Assembly (NCBI RefSeq): GCF_000496075.1
Contig: NZ_AWXZ01000040.1
Coordinates: 62,001 to 126,000 of the forward strand
DNA length: 64,000 nt
Origin: Lutibaculum baratangense AMV1
Lineage (GTDB): Bacteria; Pseudomonadota; Alphaproteobacteria; Rhizobiales; Tepidamorphaceae
Direction: 5' to 3'
The notes beneath the pieces were generated by a model. The model was not told where the DNA came from. It saw only the letters and a list, made by a program, of their open reading frames with translations, and did not search any database. This document shows positions 16,872 through 25,938 of this stretch, in pieces. Each line of letters begins with the position of its first letter. Position 1 is the stretch's first letter. A program made the position numbers and the translations under genes.

Positions 16872-17863
16872 GGTCGTCCGAAGTACAGGAGTTGGTCTTC
16901 ACCGGAGCGGTCCTCATAGGCCACCCGCGGCGCGATCGGAAGAACGTCGCCCGTGATATCGAGGCGGGCGACCGCCCCGTAAATGTCCAGCAGCTCCCCG
17001 AGGAGAGCCTGCGCATCCTCGTAGCGGCCCGGGTTGTACTCCAGCACGAGGTGCGGCCGGTGCGTCCGCAGCGTGTCGAGGCCGCCGCGCAGGATCGCGA
17101 CTTCCGCGCCTTCCGCGTCGATCTTCAGGAAGTCGACCCGGTCCTCCTCCGCCAGAAGCCGGTCGAGGGAGGTCACCGGCACGGTCGTCGACTGAAGATG
17201 CGGCGGCGAGACCTTTCCCTTGATCACCCGCGCGTTCTTCGGCTCGCCGGCCGGCCAGACGAGCCGAAGCGAGCCCGTTGGCGTATCGCCCAGTGCCACG
17301 CCTTCGATCCTGGTGCGTCTCCGGAAGCCGTTGAGGTGCATCGTCCGCCGCAGCCATTCGAGCGCCATCGGGTTCGGCTCGACGGCCACGACGCGGCCGG
17401 CCGGACCGCAGAGATGGGCGAGGGCGAGCGTGTGATAGCCGAAGTTCGCGCCGACGTCGACGCAGACCATGCCCGGCTCGACCCGGCCGATGAGGAAGCG
17501 CGTCAGCCAGCTCTCCCAGTAGCCGTCCATCATGACGTGGCCGGCGAAGCCGACATCGTCGCCACGCAGGTACATCTTGAAGCGGCCGAGAACCCGCGCG
17601 AGCACGATCCCGTCGCCGACATAGACCGCCTGATGCCGGCTGCGGAACTCGTCCTCGAGCGTCGTCCGGTCGAGGTCGAGGCCGGCGCGCAGGTCGAACG
17701 GTCGCCCCTGCCGCGCGAGCCATCGGGCCACGCGCCGGCTGATGTTCAGGTGGCGGAAGGGAGACGGCCGGCTCGAGTGGGGCATGGCGGCGACGTTCGC
17801 GAAGCTCCGGAAGGCCGGCGTGGCGGACACGAGGGCCCGGTGCGAGGGATCGGCGGGTGTCAC
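16868..17863 (-). CDS. FkbM family methyltransferase
   Basis: A 331-residue SAM-dependent methyltransferase. The SAM-binding loop is VDVGANFGYHTLALAHLCG, followed by GRVVAVEPNP, and the FkbM signature FLKIDAEGAEVAILRGG appears later. FkbM enzymes O-methylate sugars or polyketides; here, inside a polysaccharide locus, methylation of a capsule sugar is most likely. An N-terminal extension of about 90 residues precedes the domain. The start is GTG 17863 in the annotated frame; internal starts are possible. Its stop overlaps the next glycosyltransferase start. Confidence 0.9.
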   Translation of the reverse strand: MTPADPSHRALVSATPAFRSFANVAAMPHSSRPSPFRHLNISRRVARWLARQGRPFDLRAGLDLDRTTLEDEFRSRHQAVYVGDGIVLARVLGRFKMYLRGDDVGFAGHVMMDGYWESWLTRFLIGRVEPGMVCVDVGANFGYHTLALAHLCGPAGRVVAVEPNPMALEWLRRTMHLNGFRRRTRIEGVALGDTPTGSLRLVWPAGEPKNARVIKGKVSPPHLQSTTVPVTSLDRLLAEEDRVDFLKIDAEGAEVAILRGGLDTLRTHRPHLVLEYNPGRYEDAQALLGELLDIYGAVARLDITGDVLPIAPRVAYEDRSGEDQLLYFGRP

Positions 17864-17950
17864 CCGGCGTCACCGTGGTTACACCCATTCCGGCCGAAGA
17901 TCATCCCCGGACTGCGTGCGGGCGGAGGAGACCCGTCCGGAGCGGCGGGC

Positions 17951-19285
17951 TCAGACGGGCCTGCCCCGTGCGTGTTCGGCCACCCGCGACACGATCTCCA
18001 TGCTGAGCTCGACATGCCGCCCCCAGCTGATCGCGCTGTACCCCTGCGCCCGCTTAAGCGCTTCGGCGCGAGAGGGCCCGTCGACATCCGTCAGCCCCTC
18101 GATCGCCTCGACCCAGCCATTGCCGTCGATCGTGCCGAGGAGCCGGGCGTGCCCGTCGGCGACCTCGCGGTGGACCGCGATGTCGGAGGCCACCACCGGC
18201 GTGCCGAGCGACAGCGCCTCGGCGACCGGCAGGCTGAACCCCTCGACCTGCGAGGGCGCGAGGAGGGCCCGGGCGCCCTTCAGGAGCGCGGCGAGCCCGA
18301 GGTCCGGCAGGTCGGCCACCTCGATGAGGTGGGGCGCGAGGCTGGTCGAGCGTTCGAGCACGTCGATCATGTTCTCGTTCTCCCACCCCCGGCGGCCCAC
18401 GAGCACGAGCTTCGGCGTGTTCGGGCCGTGTCGCCGCGCGAGCTCGCGCCAGACGTTGAACAGGAAGATCAGGTTCTTTCTCGGCTCGATCGTGCCGATG
18501 CAGACGAAATAGGGGGCATTCGGCGCGCGTGGCCGGGGGGCGTCCCTGTCGGAGAACCAGCGGTCGACGCCGAGCGGCACGACCTCGATCTCCGGCACCC
18601 GCCAGCCCTGGCTCTCCATGTAGCCGGCGACGGAGCGCTTCGTGGCCTCCGAGTTCACGATCAGCAGCGCGCCGCGTTCGGACGCGGTCTGCAGGCGGGC
18701 GTGATGCCGGGCCGCCGAACCCGGCGAGCAGAATTCCGGGTAGAGGACCGGAATGGCGTCGTGGATGAAGAAGACCGCCGGCACGCCCCTGCGCTCGAGC
18801 CACGCGAAGCGCTGGGGCTTGTCGGTCTGGGTGTGCGAGCAATGAAAGTAGCTGCGGGCGCCGCCGGCGGACCGGTTCGTCGCGGCCGCGAGGCGCGCCC
18901 GTGACCGCACCATCTCCTGGACGGGGAGCTGCAGCGCCCGGCCCATGGCCTGCCGCCGGCTCTGTCGCTTCAGGCGCAGGGCGTGCGGCCGGTCGGTGGC
19001 GGCAGGCGCCTCGATCGCGGCGCGCAGCTCGCCGTAGAAGGGATCCTCGAGCCCGGTCTCGCTGTCGAGGAGCCAGGATCTTTCGATCCGGTCGAGCAGG
19101 GTGCGCATCGTGCCGTGCCGCACGGCGCCGGTGAAGAGCGGCGTTGTGATGACGCTCACGACCTCGCCGTAGTTCTCCTTCTGCACCAGTTCCTGCGCAT
19201 AGGCGAACTCCACCCGGTCGATACCGGTGGGGGCGCCACGCAGCAGGCGCGTGGAGATGCGGGTCAGATCCAGGAAGGTCAGCAT
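17951..19285 (-). CDS. Glycosyltransferase family 4 protein
   Basis: A 444-residue GT-B glycosyltransferase. I start it at ATG 19285 (MLTFLDLTRIS), 14 bp after the KpsT-like ATPase, although the frame stays open far upstream. The N-terminal half includes PTGIDRVEFAYAQEL and AVFFIHDAIPVLYPEF. The donor domain has FVCIGTIEPRKNLIFLFNVW, KLVLVGRRGWENENM and QVEGFSLPVAEALSLGTPVVASD. It is part of the minus-strand capsule operon. The donor sugar is unknown. Confidence 0.9.
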   Translation of the reverse strand: MLTFLDLTRISTRLLRGAPTGIDRVEFAYAQELVQKENYGEVVSVITTPLFTGAVRHGTMRTLLDRIERSWLLDSETGLEDPFYGELRAAIEAPAATDRPHALRLKRQSRRQAMGRALQLPVQEMVRSRARLAAATNRSAGGARSYFHCSHTQTDKPQRFAWLERRGVPAVFFIHDAIPVLYPEFCSPGSAARHHARLQTASERGALLIVNSEATKRSVAGYMESQGWRVPEIEVVPLGVDRWFSDRDAPRPRAPNAPYFVCIGTIEPRKNLIFLFNVWRELARRHGPNTPKLVLVGRRGWENENMIDVLERSTSLAPHLIEVADLPDLGLAALLKGARALLAPSQVEGFSLPVAEALSLGTPVVASDIAVHREVADGHARLLGTIDGNGWVEAIEGLTDVDGPSRAEALKRAQGYSAISWGRHVELSMEIVSRVAEHARGRPV

Positions 19286-19299
19286 GTGATGGCGGGCGG

Positions 19300-20016
19300 T
19301 CAGAGGGTGGAGTAGATCTCGAGGGCGAAGTCGATATCGTCGAACACCCGTCCCCGGCCGTTCTTCAGAACCAGCGCCCGGTCGCAGTATGTCTTGATGA
19401 TGTCCTTGGCGTGGCTGACGAGGATCATCGAGCAGTGCTTGCGTCTCTCGAACAGGGCCTCGCGGCACTTCTTCGCGAAGCGCTGGTCGCCCACGGCTAT
19501 GACCTCGTCGATGAGAAGGCAATCGAAATCGACCGCCAGGGTGAGGGCGAAGGCGAGGCGCATCGCCATGCCCGAGGAATAGGCCTTCACCGGGTGTTTC
19601 AGATAGGAGCCGAGCTCGGCGAAGTCCTCGACGAAGTCGATCGTCTCCTGGATCGGCTTGTCGTACACCCGGGCGATGAAGCGGATGTTGTCGAGGCCGC
19701 TCATCGCGCGCGCGAAGCCGCCGCCGCCGAAGCTCAGGGGCCACGACATCGTCATGCCCCGCGTCACGGTTCCTTCGGTCGGCTGCTCGACGCCGCCGAT
19801 GATCTTCACGAGCGTCGACTTGCCGGCGCCGTTCTTGCCCAGCACGGCGATCTTCTCGCCGGGCCCGACCCCGAAGGTGATGCCGTCGAGGACCCGCTTC
19901 TCGCCGAACTTCGTGTCGTAGCACTTGACGATGTCGTGCAGCTCGATCCGCCGGTCGTCCTGCGTCGGCACCGGGGAATGGGGAAGCGACGTCGGCGTCT
20001 CCGCGATGATGTTCAA
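19300..20016 (-). CDS. kpsT: Capsule polysaccharide ABC exporter ATP-binding protein, KpsT-like
   Basis: A 238-residue ATPase that powers export of finished polysaccharide across the inner membrane. Walker A is VLGKNGAGKST, the signature region is AYSSGMAMRLAFAL, and Walker B is FDCLLIDEVIAVGD, all typical of the KpsT/CtrD/Wzt class. The best start is TTG 20016, which overlaps the TGA of the KpsE-like gene (TTGA); no ATG is available until well inside the domain. The open frame continues upstream but is not coding there. The matching KpsM permease is not in this window, so the partner must be elsewhere. Confidence 0.9.
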   Translation of the reverse strand: MNIIAETPTSLPHSPVPTQDDRRIELHDIVKCYDTKFGEKRVLDGITFGVGPGEKIAVLGKNGAGKSTLVKIIGGVEQPTEGTVTRGMTMSWPLSFGGGGFARAMSGLDNIRFIARVYDKPIQETIDFVEDFAELGSYLKHPVKAYSSGMAMRLAFALTLAVDFDCLLIDEVIAVGDQRFAKKCREALFERRKHCSMILVSHAKDIIKTYCDRALVLKNGRGRVFDDIDFALEIYSTL

Positions 20017-21368
20017 TGCCGGTGCTCCAGGGTGACCCTCAGGAGCATGCCGCCGAGCCAGTAGGCGAGCCAGGCGCAGCCGCCGACGAGCAGCAGCGTG
20101 AGGATGATCCTCGGATGCGACGGCCGGTCCGGCAGGTTGGGCTCGCTGATCCGCTGCAGGTAGAGGCGGTTGACGGCCGCCTCCTGCCGCGCCTGCTCGA
20201 GCGCCTTGTAGGCGGCCGTCAGCGCCTGCACCGAGAGCTCCCGCTCCAGCGACAGGGCCTCGTATGCCGAGATCTTCGGCGCCATGGAGTTTGAATCGCC
20301 GGCCAGCTGGCCCCGCACGTCGGCGATCTGCTTGTCGAGGGCCGCCTTCCGGTCGAGCAGGCTGCGCAGCTTCGGGCTCTGGCTCGCGGTCGCCCTGAGC
20401 TGCGCGATCTCCGTCTCGATGGTCAGGGCCTGCTGGGTGAGCTCGGTCAGGAGTATGATCTGCGACTGGCTCTGCGCAGCCGGGTCGAGGACGCTCTCGG
20501 TGTTGCGGAACTCCGTCATCCTCGCCTGGACGTCGCGGATGCGCGCCTCGACCTCCTCCACGAGGCTCTCGCCGAAGGCGATCGCGTCGGCGGAGGCGCG
20601 GTCGTTCATCCGGTTCACGAGCCTCTCGGCCTCCTGCAGCAGCGCCTCCGAGATCGCCTGGGCGTCCTCGGGCCTGAAGGCCAGGACCTCGAGCGTGCTG
20701 ATGCCCGAGTCGGGATCGAACTCGACCGTCACCACGTCCTGCATGTACTCGTAGATCTCCTCGGTGGTGTCCGAGGCCCAGAACCGGTCGAGCCGCGTCA
20801 GGAAGTCGGCCTCGGAGCGGGTCATGCGCTCCACGAACTCCACGTTCCTGACGAGGTAGCCCGCCGCGTCCCGCGAGGAGATATAGGCGGAAATGGCGAA
20901 GCTGTCGTCGTCGTTGCGCGCCAATCCGCCCGTCAGGCCGAGCGGGTTGGCGTGTCCCTTCCGGATCACGAAGCTCGCCTCGGAGGTGTAGCGGTCGGCC
21001 GCGATGAAGAAGAGGTAGACCGATGTCACGAAGAGCGGCAAACACACCACAAGGAGGAACGGCCACCTCCGGAAGCCCGACGCCTTGACCTCTGGCTCGA
21101 CCTCGTCCGTCTCGATCTCGAGGAAGCGGACCTGGGGCTGCGAGGGCGCGCGGCCGGCGGGCTCGAAGGCGGGGGCCGGCAGATCCTCGTTCGGCGCCGG
21201 AGCGGTCGGCGCGACCTCGGGCCTGAACGGCAGGTGAATGGCGCGCGCTCGCTCCGGCATCTGTCGCAGCACGGACAGCGGAATGCCGCGCACGAGCCGC
21301 GCGACGGAGGCCCTACGGGAGGTCGGTCCCGTATCCGAACCGGATCGGGAGTGGCTTGTCATCGGCAT
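20013..21368 (-). CDS. kpsE: Capsule polysaccharide export inner-membrane protein, KpsE/BexC/CtrB-like (copy 2)
   Basis: A 451-residue homologue of the product at 14255-15442. It has a proline-rich cytoplasmic N-terminus of about 95 residues, then a membrane helix (FLLVVCLPLFVTSVYLFFIA), the signature DRYTSEASFVIRKG, long coiled coils with MTEFRNTESVLDP, NLPDRPSHPR, and a C-terminal helix (IILTLLLVGGCAWLAYWL). It links ABC exporter to outer-membrane channel. Being directly upstream of kpsT with overlapping codons, this copy is the likely main partner. ATG 21368 or 21362 could be the start. Confidence 0.9.
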   Translation of the reverse strand: MPMTSHSRSGSDTGPTSRRASVARLVRGIPLSVLRQMPERARAIHLPFRPEVAPTAPAPNEDLPAPAFEPAGRAPSQPQVRFLEIETDEVEPEVKASGFRRWPFLLVVCLPLFVTSVYLFFIAADRYTSEASFVIRKGHANPLGLTGGLARNDDDSFAISAYISSRDAAGYLVRNVEFVERMTRSEADFLTRLDRFWASDTTEEIYEYMQDVVTVEFDPDSGISTLEVLAFRPEDAQAISEALLQEAERLVNRMNDRASADAIAFGESLVEEVEARIRDVQARMTEFRNTESVLDPAAQSQSQIILLTELTQQALTIETEIAQLRATASQSPKLRSLLDRKAALDKQIADVRGQLAGDSNSMAPKISAYEALSLERELSVQALTAAYKALEQARQEAAVNRLYLQRISEPNLPDRPSHPRIILTLLLVGGCAWLAYWLGGMLLRVTLEHRH

Positions 21369-21939
21369 CTAATTCCCTGGCCGGTCTCTGCGGCCATCCT
21401 GCCTCGCCTCACCTGCGTGTGGCCGGCTCGCGCCGTGCCGACGCGACCGGCCAGTTGGAGGGCTGAATCATAGAAGAAGCTTGGCTCCATGCCCATGGCC
21501 CGTGCCGGGCAATTCCATAAGTCGAGACGTGCCGAGCCGGCGGCGGCCGCAGCCATCTCGAATGCGGCGTCCTGGGCCACCCCTCGCCGCCGGGATCCGG
21601 TTCTATTCTGAAACAATATCGCGAGGTCCCTCCTGGCCGGCCGCGCTCGCCCCGTTCGCAGCGGCAGCGCCAGTCACTCGAACCAGTGTTATACGGCAGT
21701 TTCTGCCATTTTTGTGATGCTGCGGAAACCAGCGGAATCCGAGGGGCCGCGAGGCGGAGGCTCCCTTCGGGCGAAGGGCCGGTGTGGCTCGTGTCTGTGG
21801 CCCAAAAGCCACAAGGGCCTATCGATGGCCCCACACGCGACCCGAGAGATAGCCTTCGTTCACCTTATGTGTGTACCGCTATGCCCAAACAAGAAGCGCG
21901 AGTCCGACGCCCCAACGCGTAGCGTAGAAGACCGGAGTC
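21369..21939. other. 571-bp divergent intergenic region of the capsule locus
   Basis: No gene is convincing here; the short frames are poorly conserved-looking and lack ribosome sites. It separates the minus-strand kpsE-kpsT operon from the plus-strand export lipoprotein, so promoters for both should lie inside. Two small inverted repeats are visible: GGCAG-TTT-CTGCC at 21695-21707, inside the most A+T-rich part, and TGTGGC-6nt-GCCACA at 21796-21813. Either could be an operator or a 5' leader hairpin. No promoter could be assigned with confidence. Confidence 0.45.
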
Positions 21940-23100
21940 ATGATGCCCAACCGTGTCGTCGTCCTGGCCGCCGCACTCATGCTCGGCGGCTGCTCTGCTT
22001 TCCCCTCGCAAGGACCTTCCGCGGGAGCGATCGAGAGCGGAGCCGGGGTGCAGGATCCGCAATGGCTCGAGGCGGGCTATCTTCTCGTGCCGGTCAACCA
22101 GCGCACGCTCGCCTATGCGGCGGCCGAAGGTCGCCCGAGCTTCCGCAGGATCGCTGCTCTGAGCCTTCCCGCCGAACAGGGGATCGGCGTGGGAGACGTT
22201 GTCTCCGTTGCCATCTTCGAGGCAGGCGTCGGCGGTCTGTTCTCGAGCGTCAGCGTCGACGGCGCGAGCTCGTCGAGCAGCACTCGCCTGCCGGACCAGC
22301 AGGTGACGCGCGACGGCAGCATCACCATTCCCTATGCCGGCCGCCTCAGCGTCGCCGGCCTGACGCCGAGCCAGGTCGAGGCTCGGATCGTGCAGGCGCT
22401 CGGGCAGCGGGCCGTGGAGCCGCAGGCGGTCGTCTCCGTCGTCCAGGGCACCTCGACCTCGGTCTCCGTCACCGGCGATGCCGTTGCCGGCAGCGCGATC
22501 CCGATCCCCGCCAATGGCTTGAGGCTCCTCGATCTCATCGCCCGCGCCGGTGGTCCCACCGCGCCGGTCTACGAGACCGCCGTCGCGCTGACGCGTGGCG
22601 GGCAGACGGTCCAGATACCTTTCACCGAGCTCGTGTCCAACCCTTCCGAGAACGTCTACGTGAAGCCCGGCGACGCGGTGCTCCTGACGCGGCAGCCGCG
22701 CACCTTCGTGGCCCTCGGAGCCACCGGCGCGAACACCCAACTGCCGATCAAGGGCTACGAGATGACCGTGGCCGAGGCGCTGGCCGACGTGGGCGGCCTC
22801 AACCCGAGCCAGGCCAACGCGACCGGCGTGTTCCTCTTGCGCCAGGTTCCGGAGTCCGAGGCCAGGGCGATGTTCCCCGGCGACGCGATCGCCGCGCAGG
22901 GCCCAACCGTGTCGGTGATCTACCGCTTCGACATGTCGCAGCCGACCGGCCTCATCTATGCCCAGCGCTTCAACGTGCGCAGCGGCGACATGCTCTACGT
23001 GGCGACGGCGGCCTTCGCCTCGGTGCGCAACGCGCTGTCGATCTTCCAGGGCGTCGCATCGCCGGTCATGTCGACCGCCGCGACGGCGGCGAGCTTCTGA
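21940..23100 (+). CDS. Polysaccharide export outer-membrane lipoprotein (Wza/KpsD/BexD-like)
   Basis: A 386-residue lipoprotein forming the outer-membrane exit channel for the capsule. The signal peptide ends in the lipobox LGGC (Cys about 18-19). The Poly_export domain has IGVGDVVSVAIFEAGVGG and VTRDGSITIPYAGRLSVAGLTPSQVEARI; two SLBB-type repeats follow (VSVTGDAVAGSAIPIPANGL... and TFVALGATGANTQLPIKGYE). LVTRDG-type and GGLNPSQANATG stretches fit KpsD/BexD. The start is ATG 21940 or 21943, with GGAG in front. It is transcribed away from the kpsE-kpsT operon. Confidence 0.92.
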   Translation: MMPNRVVVLAAALMLGGCSAFPSQGPSAGAIESGAGVQDPQWLEAGYLLVPVNQRTLAYAAAEGRPSFRRIAALSLPAEQGIGVGDVVSVAIFEAGVGGLFSSVSVDGASSSSSTRLPDQQVTRDGSITIPYAGRLSVAGLTPSQVEARIVQALGQRAVEPQAVVSVVQGTSTSVSVTGDAVAGSAIPIPANGLRLLDLIARAGGPTAPVYETAVALTRGGQTVQIPFTELVSNPSENVYVKPGDAVLLTRQPRTFVALGATGANTQLPIKGYEMTVAEALADVGGLNPSQANATGVFLLRQVPESEARAMFPGDAIAAQGPTVSVIYRFDMSQPTGLIYAQRFNVRSGDMLYVATAAFASVRNALSIFQGVASPVMSTAATAASF

Positions 23101-23116
23101 AACGGCGAAGCAAGGC

Positions 23117-24067
23117 TCAGGGAGCGCTGAAGCGCTCCTGCAGCCCGTATTCGCCGACTGTGAACGGGGCCGTGACGGGGAAGTAGGAAAGCCACTCGCG
23201 GCAGTCGATCTGGCGCCACGCGGCTCCCGGTCGCTCCGAGAAGGGGCGCGGCTCGCAGCGCCCGGTGGCGGCGAAATCGGCCGCCCTTGCCTCGGCATCC
23301 GGCAGATGCGTCTCGTCGAGGTTCTCCCAGCGCTCCCAGCGGATCATCCCGAAGCCCTCGGCGAAGTAGAAGCGCTCGAGATGGTCGGCCGTCTCGATGC
23401 TGGCGCGGCCGTAGTGCTCCGAGACGATGACGCGAGCTTCGACCGACACCTCGCGCGGCCTGGCGCCGGGCCCTTCGCTCACGCCGAAAGAGAGTTCCTG
23501 CGTGTCCAGCCGATAGCGCGTGTAGGACCTGTTGTAGGTGAAGGTGCAGGCATCGCGCTCGTACACGATGTTGAGCCGAGCCATCGCGTCCGTCCATCGT
23601 CCCTCCGCGATGTCGTCGCCGAAGAGGAGCCATCCCTCATGCCTTAAGAGGCCCGAGGAGAAATAGCATGTGGGATCGACGAACCACTGCCGGCCAGCCC
23701 CGCCATCCTCGGTGAAGATGAAGTAGAATGCGTTGCCGATCGCGGCCGCGATCTGGCCGCCGTCTCCTTCGCCCGCGTCGAAATGCTCGAAGCGCCTGCC
23801 GCCGGTGCCGAAGTCGAAGGTCTGCACGGCGAGTGGGCCGGCGTCGCTCTGCCAGAGAACAGAGTCGCTCGCCTGGTAGCCCCGCGGGTTCGCTCGCGCG
23901 GCGGCCCGGTTCGGCTGGTCGTGACGCCGGAAGAACGCCTCGTCCTCCAGCGTCTGCATTCGCGTGGCGGGGCAATCCGGGGTGAAGGGAAGGACGGGAA
24001 GGGGCGTGCCGCCGGGGTCGACGCAGATCGACTGGACGAGGAAGGCGAGACCTGCGCTCACGTCCAT
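23117..24067 (-). CDS. Hypothetical protein in the capsule locus
   Basis: A 316-residue protein I do not recognise. The N-terminus is mildly hydrophobic (VSAGLAFLVQSI) and may be a short or misplaced signal peptide. The body is rich in aromatic residues and predicted strands (FYFIFTEDGGAGRQWFVDP, FTYNRSYTRYRLD, AEGFGMIRWERWENL), and several cysteines (CVDPG, PDCPA, PTCYF, ERDACTF, GRCEP, QIDCRE) suggest a disulfide-stabilised exported beta protein. It is convergent with the export lipoprotein gene, ending 17 bp from it, and downstream of the KpsS-like gene. A role in surface polysaccharide is guilt by association only. Confidence 0.6.
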   Translation of the reverse strand: MDVSAGLAFLVQSICVDPGGTPLPVLPFTPDCPATRMQTLEDEAFFRRHDQPNRAAARANPRGYQASDSVLWQSDAGPLAVQTFDFGTGGRRFEHFDAGEGDGGQIAAAIGNAFYFIFTEDGGAGRQWFVDPTCYFSSGLLRHEGWLLFGDDIAEGRWTDAMARLNIVYERDACTFTYNRSYTRYRLDTQELSFGVSEGPGARPREVSVEARVIVSEHYGRASIETADHLERFYFAEGFGMIRWERWENLDETHLPDAEARAADFAATGRCEPRPFSERPGAAWRQIDCREWLSYFPVTAPFTVGEYGLQERFSAP

Positions 24068-24222
24068 CGCGCAAAACCCGTCGCGCGGCTCGCGAGCTGT
24101 GGATCACCGGGCCTACGCGCAGCGTGCAAGACCCCGCCTATATCCGGTTGACAATTCCTACCGGGTCTATAGGATTTAACTCGAGCTGGTCGAGGGTGAG
24201 GGAGGCAGGTGATACGGCGACC

Positions 24223-25518
24223 TCACTCCGCGGGAATGAGACGTCCGCCGATCTCGTATGCGGGTGCGGGATCGCGGCGGATGGCGCCGGCGACACGGGG
24301 CTCGCGGTCGGCGGCGGCCGTGCTCTCGATCGAGAGGATGCGGCGCGCCAGTTGCGGGATCAGGATGGCGCGGGCTTCGGGGGTGTGGAAGCCGCCATTG
24401 ATCTGGCACGTGGCCAGGAGATAGTTCCGGTAGTGCTCGACGAATTCCGGGTCCGGGCCGACGGGGTCCTGCCAGAACTCCGCGAGGGTGCCCTGGAAGG
24501 TCAGCCCTTCCACGTCGTAGACCGCCTTGCCCATGCACTTGACCGGTGAGCCGCCCATGACGCCCTGCAGGCCGCCGGTCGAGTTGATCGTGACCATGCA
24601 GTCGGACAGGCGCATCAGCTCGGCGATGCCGGTCTTGCGCATGTAGACGGCGCGGCCTTCGAGGCCGAGCTCCTTCGACAGTCGGGCGAACTCCTCGGAG
24701 AGGTTCTCGATGCCGTAGTCGAGCGGGTGCTGCTTGACGACGAGGAACGCGTCGCTGGGCGCCGAAGCAGCGAAGGAGCGCACGACCTCGTTGAGGAAGC
24801 GCAAGTTGCTGCCGAACGGCGAGTGGTAGCGGATCTGGCCGTCGCCGGGCTTTTGCATCAACGTCAGGAAGATCCGGCCCTTCGACTGCTCCTTGTGCTC
24901 GACGACCCGGGCGAGGAGCTTCGACTCGTCGTGCAGGACCCGCCACGCGTACTCGCCGACATAGCCGATCATCTGCCGCGCGACGGAGTGGCCGTAATAG
25001 CGCGGGTTGTAGGGCAGAACCGGCTTCAGCAGCGAGCTCCAGGCGAAGTGCCGGATCGTGTTGACGACATGCGGGCGCATGTTGACCGAAAACTCGCGGC
25101 ACTTCCGGCCGGGCCGCTCCGCGCTGCGGATGACCTCTGGGTCGCGGCTGAGCTCGCTGTTGCCGTTCACCCCGTTGTCGGCGAGCGTGATGTGGTGCGG
25201 CCGGAGGTAGCCGTTCTCCAGCACCAGGCGCGAGACGTTGAGCCGCTTCGCGATCGCCAGAGCGATCCGGTTGCGCGGCAGCGTGTCGTTATAGGTGACG
25301 ATCGTGTCGATGCCGCGCTCGCACAGGACCTGCCGGATGAACCGGCCCCAGTTGACGGAGCGGTCGAGCCGGATCCGGTTCCTGGCGGGCGTCTCCATGT
25401 GGTCGCCGCCGTCCAGGATCACGCGATAGACCTCGGCCCCGCCATTCTCCAGAGACACTGCCAGCTCTCGAAAGAGAGGCCCGAACGGTGCCCCAACGAA
25501 GAGAATGCGCTTTGCCAC
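24223..25518 (-). CDS. Capsule polysaccharide biosynthesis protein, KpsS-like Kdo transferase
   Basis: A protein of about 431 residues matching the capsule synthesis family of KpsS/LipB. These cytoplasmic enzymes build the short poly-Kdo linker on phosphatidylglycerol that anchors and flags the capsule chain for export. Seen: RILFVGAPFGPLFRELA near the N-terminus, VTYNDTLPRNRIALAIAK, VLENGYLRPHHITL, FLVVKQHPLDYG and the Ser-rich TINSTGGLQGVMGGSPVKCMG near the end. I chose GTG 25518 (GGGAG nine bases before); the frame extends to TTG 25545. The partner KpsC is not in this window. KpsS-type assignment is good; exact linkage activity is inferred. Confidence 0.82.
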   Translation of the reverse strand: MAKRILFVGAPFGPLFRELAVSLENGGAEVYRVILDGGDHMETPARNRIRLDRSVNWGRFIRQVLCERGIDTIVTYNDTLPRNRIALAIAKRLNVSRLVLENGYLRPHHITLADNGVNGNSELSRDPEVIRSAERPGRKCREFSVNMRPHVVNTIRHFAWSSLLKPVLPYNPRYYGHSVARQMIGYVGEYAWRVLHDESKLLARVVEHKEQSKGRIFLTLMQKPGDGQIRYHSPFGSNLRFLNEVVRSFAASAPSDAFLVVKQHPLDYGIENLSEEFARLSKELGLEGRAVYMRKTGIAELMRLSDCMVTINSTGGLQGVMGGSPVKCMGKAVYDVEGLTFQGTLAEFWQDPVGPDPEFVEHYRNYLLATCQINGGFHTPEARAILIPQLARRILSIESTAAADREPRVAGAIRRDPAPAYEIGGRLIPAE

Positions 25519-25938
25519 GACGTCGCGCTCCCACAACCTCACCAACTGCAGGCCCCCTTTATTCTAGCGATCGATGGTTTTGTCACCGTCTCGTGAGGGT
25601 GAAACCGCCAATCGCCGCTGCAGTGTTGCACCGTTGCCATAAGGGAACTGGCCACAGGTGTGCATCAGCCGCTGACGGTGCGCAAGGGGAAATCTCGCGG
25701 CACCCCGTCAATCCGGGGGGCGACCCGTGGCCATCGATGCTGCACTTTGCACGTGCGGCCTCCGGACTTGGGTCGTGGCATCATTTTGCGCTGCACCCCT
25801 TGCGCTGCGGAAGAGGCTGGGGCAAGGGCATGTCTCTTTCATCGCTGAGGACACCAGCGTGAAGTGGCTACACCGTTCCGAGCTCGCCCCGCCGGCCCCC
25901 GGGGGAATGCCGCCGACAGAGGCGTGCGGGAGATGGTC
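25519..25938. other. 420-bp divergent intergenic region
   Basis: No convincing coding frame. It lies between the minus-strand KpsS-like gene and the plus-strand TPR-glycosyltransferase and should carry both promoters. The A+T-richer parts are near 25556-25585 and 25780-25800. The repeated TTGCAC-type words (25625-25635 and 25747-25757) are visible, but I cannot assign promoter boxes. Confidence 0.4.

Noticed and set aside
17951-19924. A longer glycosyltransferase starting at 19924
   Set aside because: The extra part reads as an Arg-rich shadow of the kpsT gene; MLTFLDLTRIS at 19285 is the natural start.
25625-25760. TTGCAC repeats as -35 boxes for the TPR-glycosyltransferase operon
   Set aside because: No acceptable -10 box at 16-18 bp from either copy.
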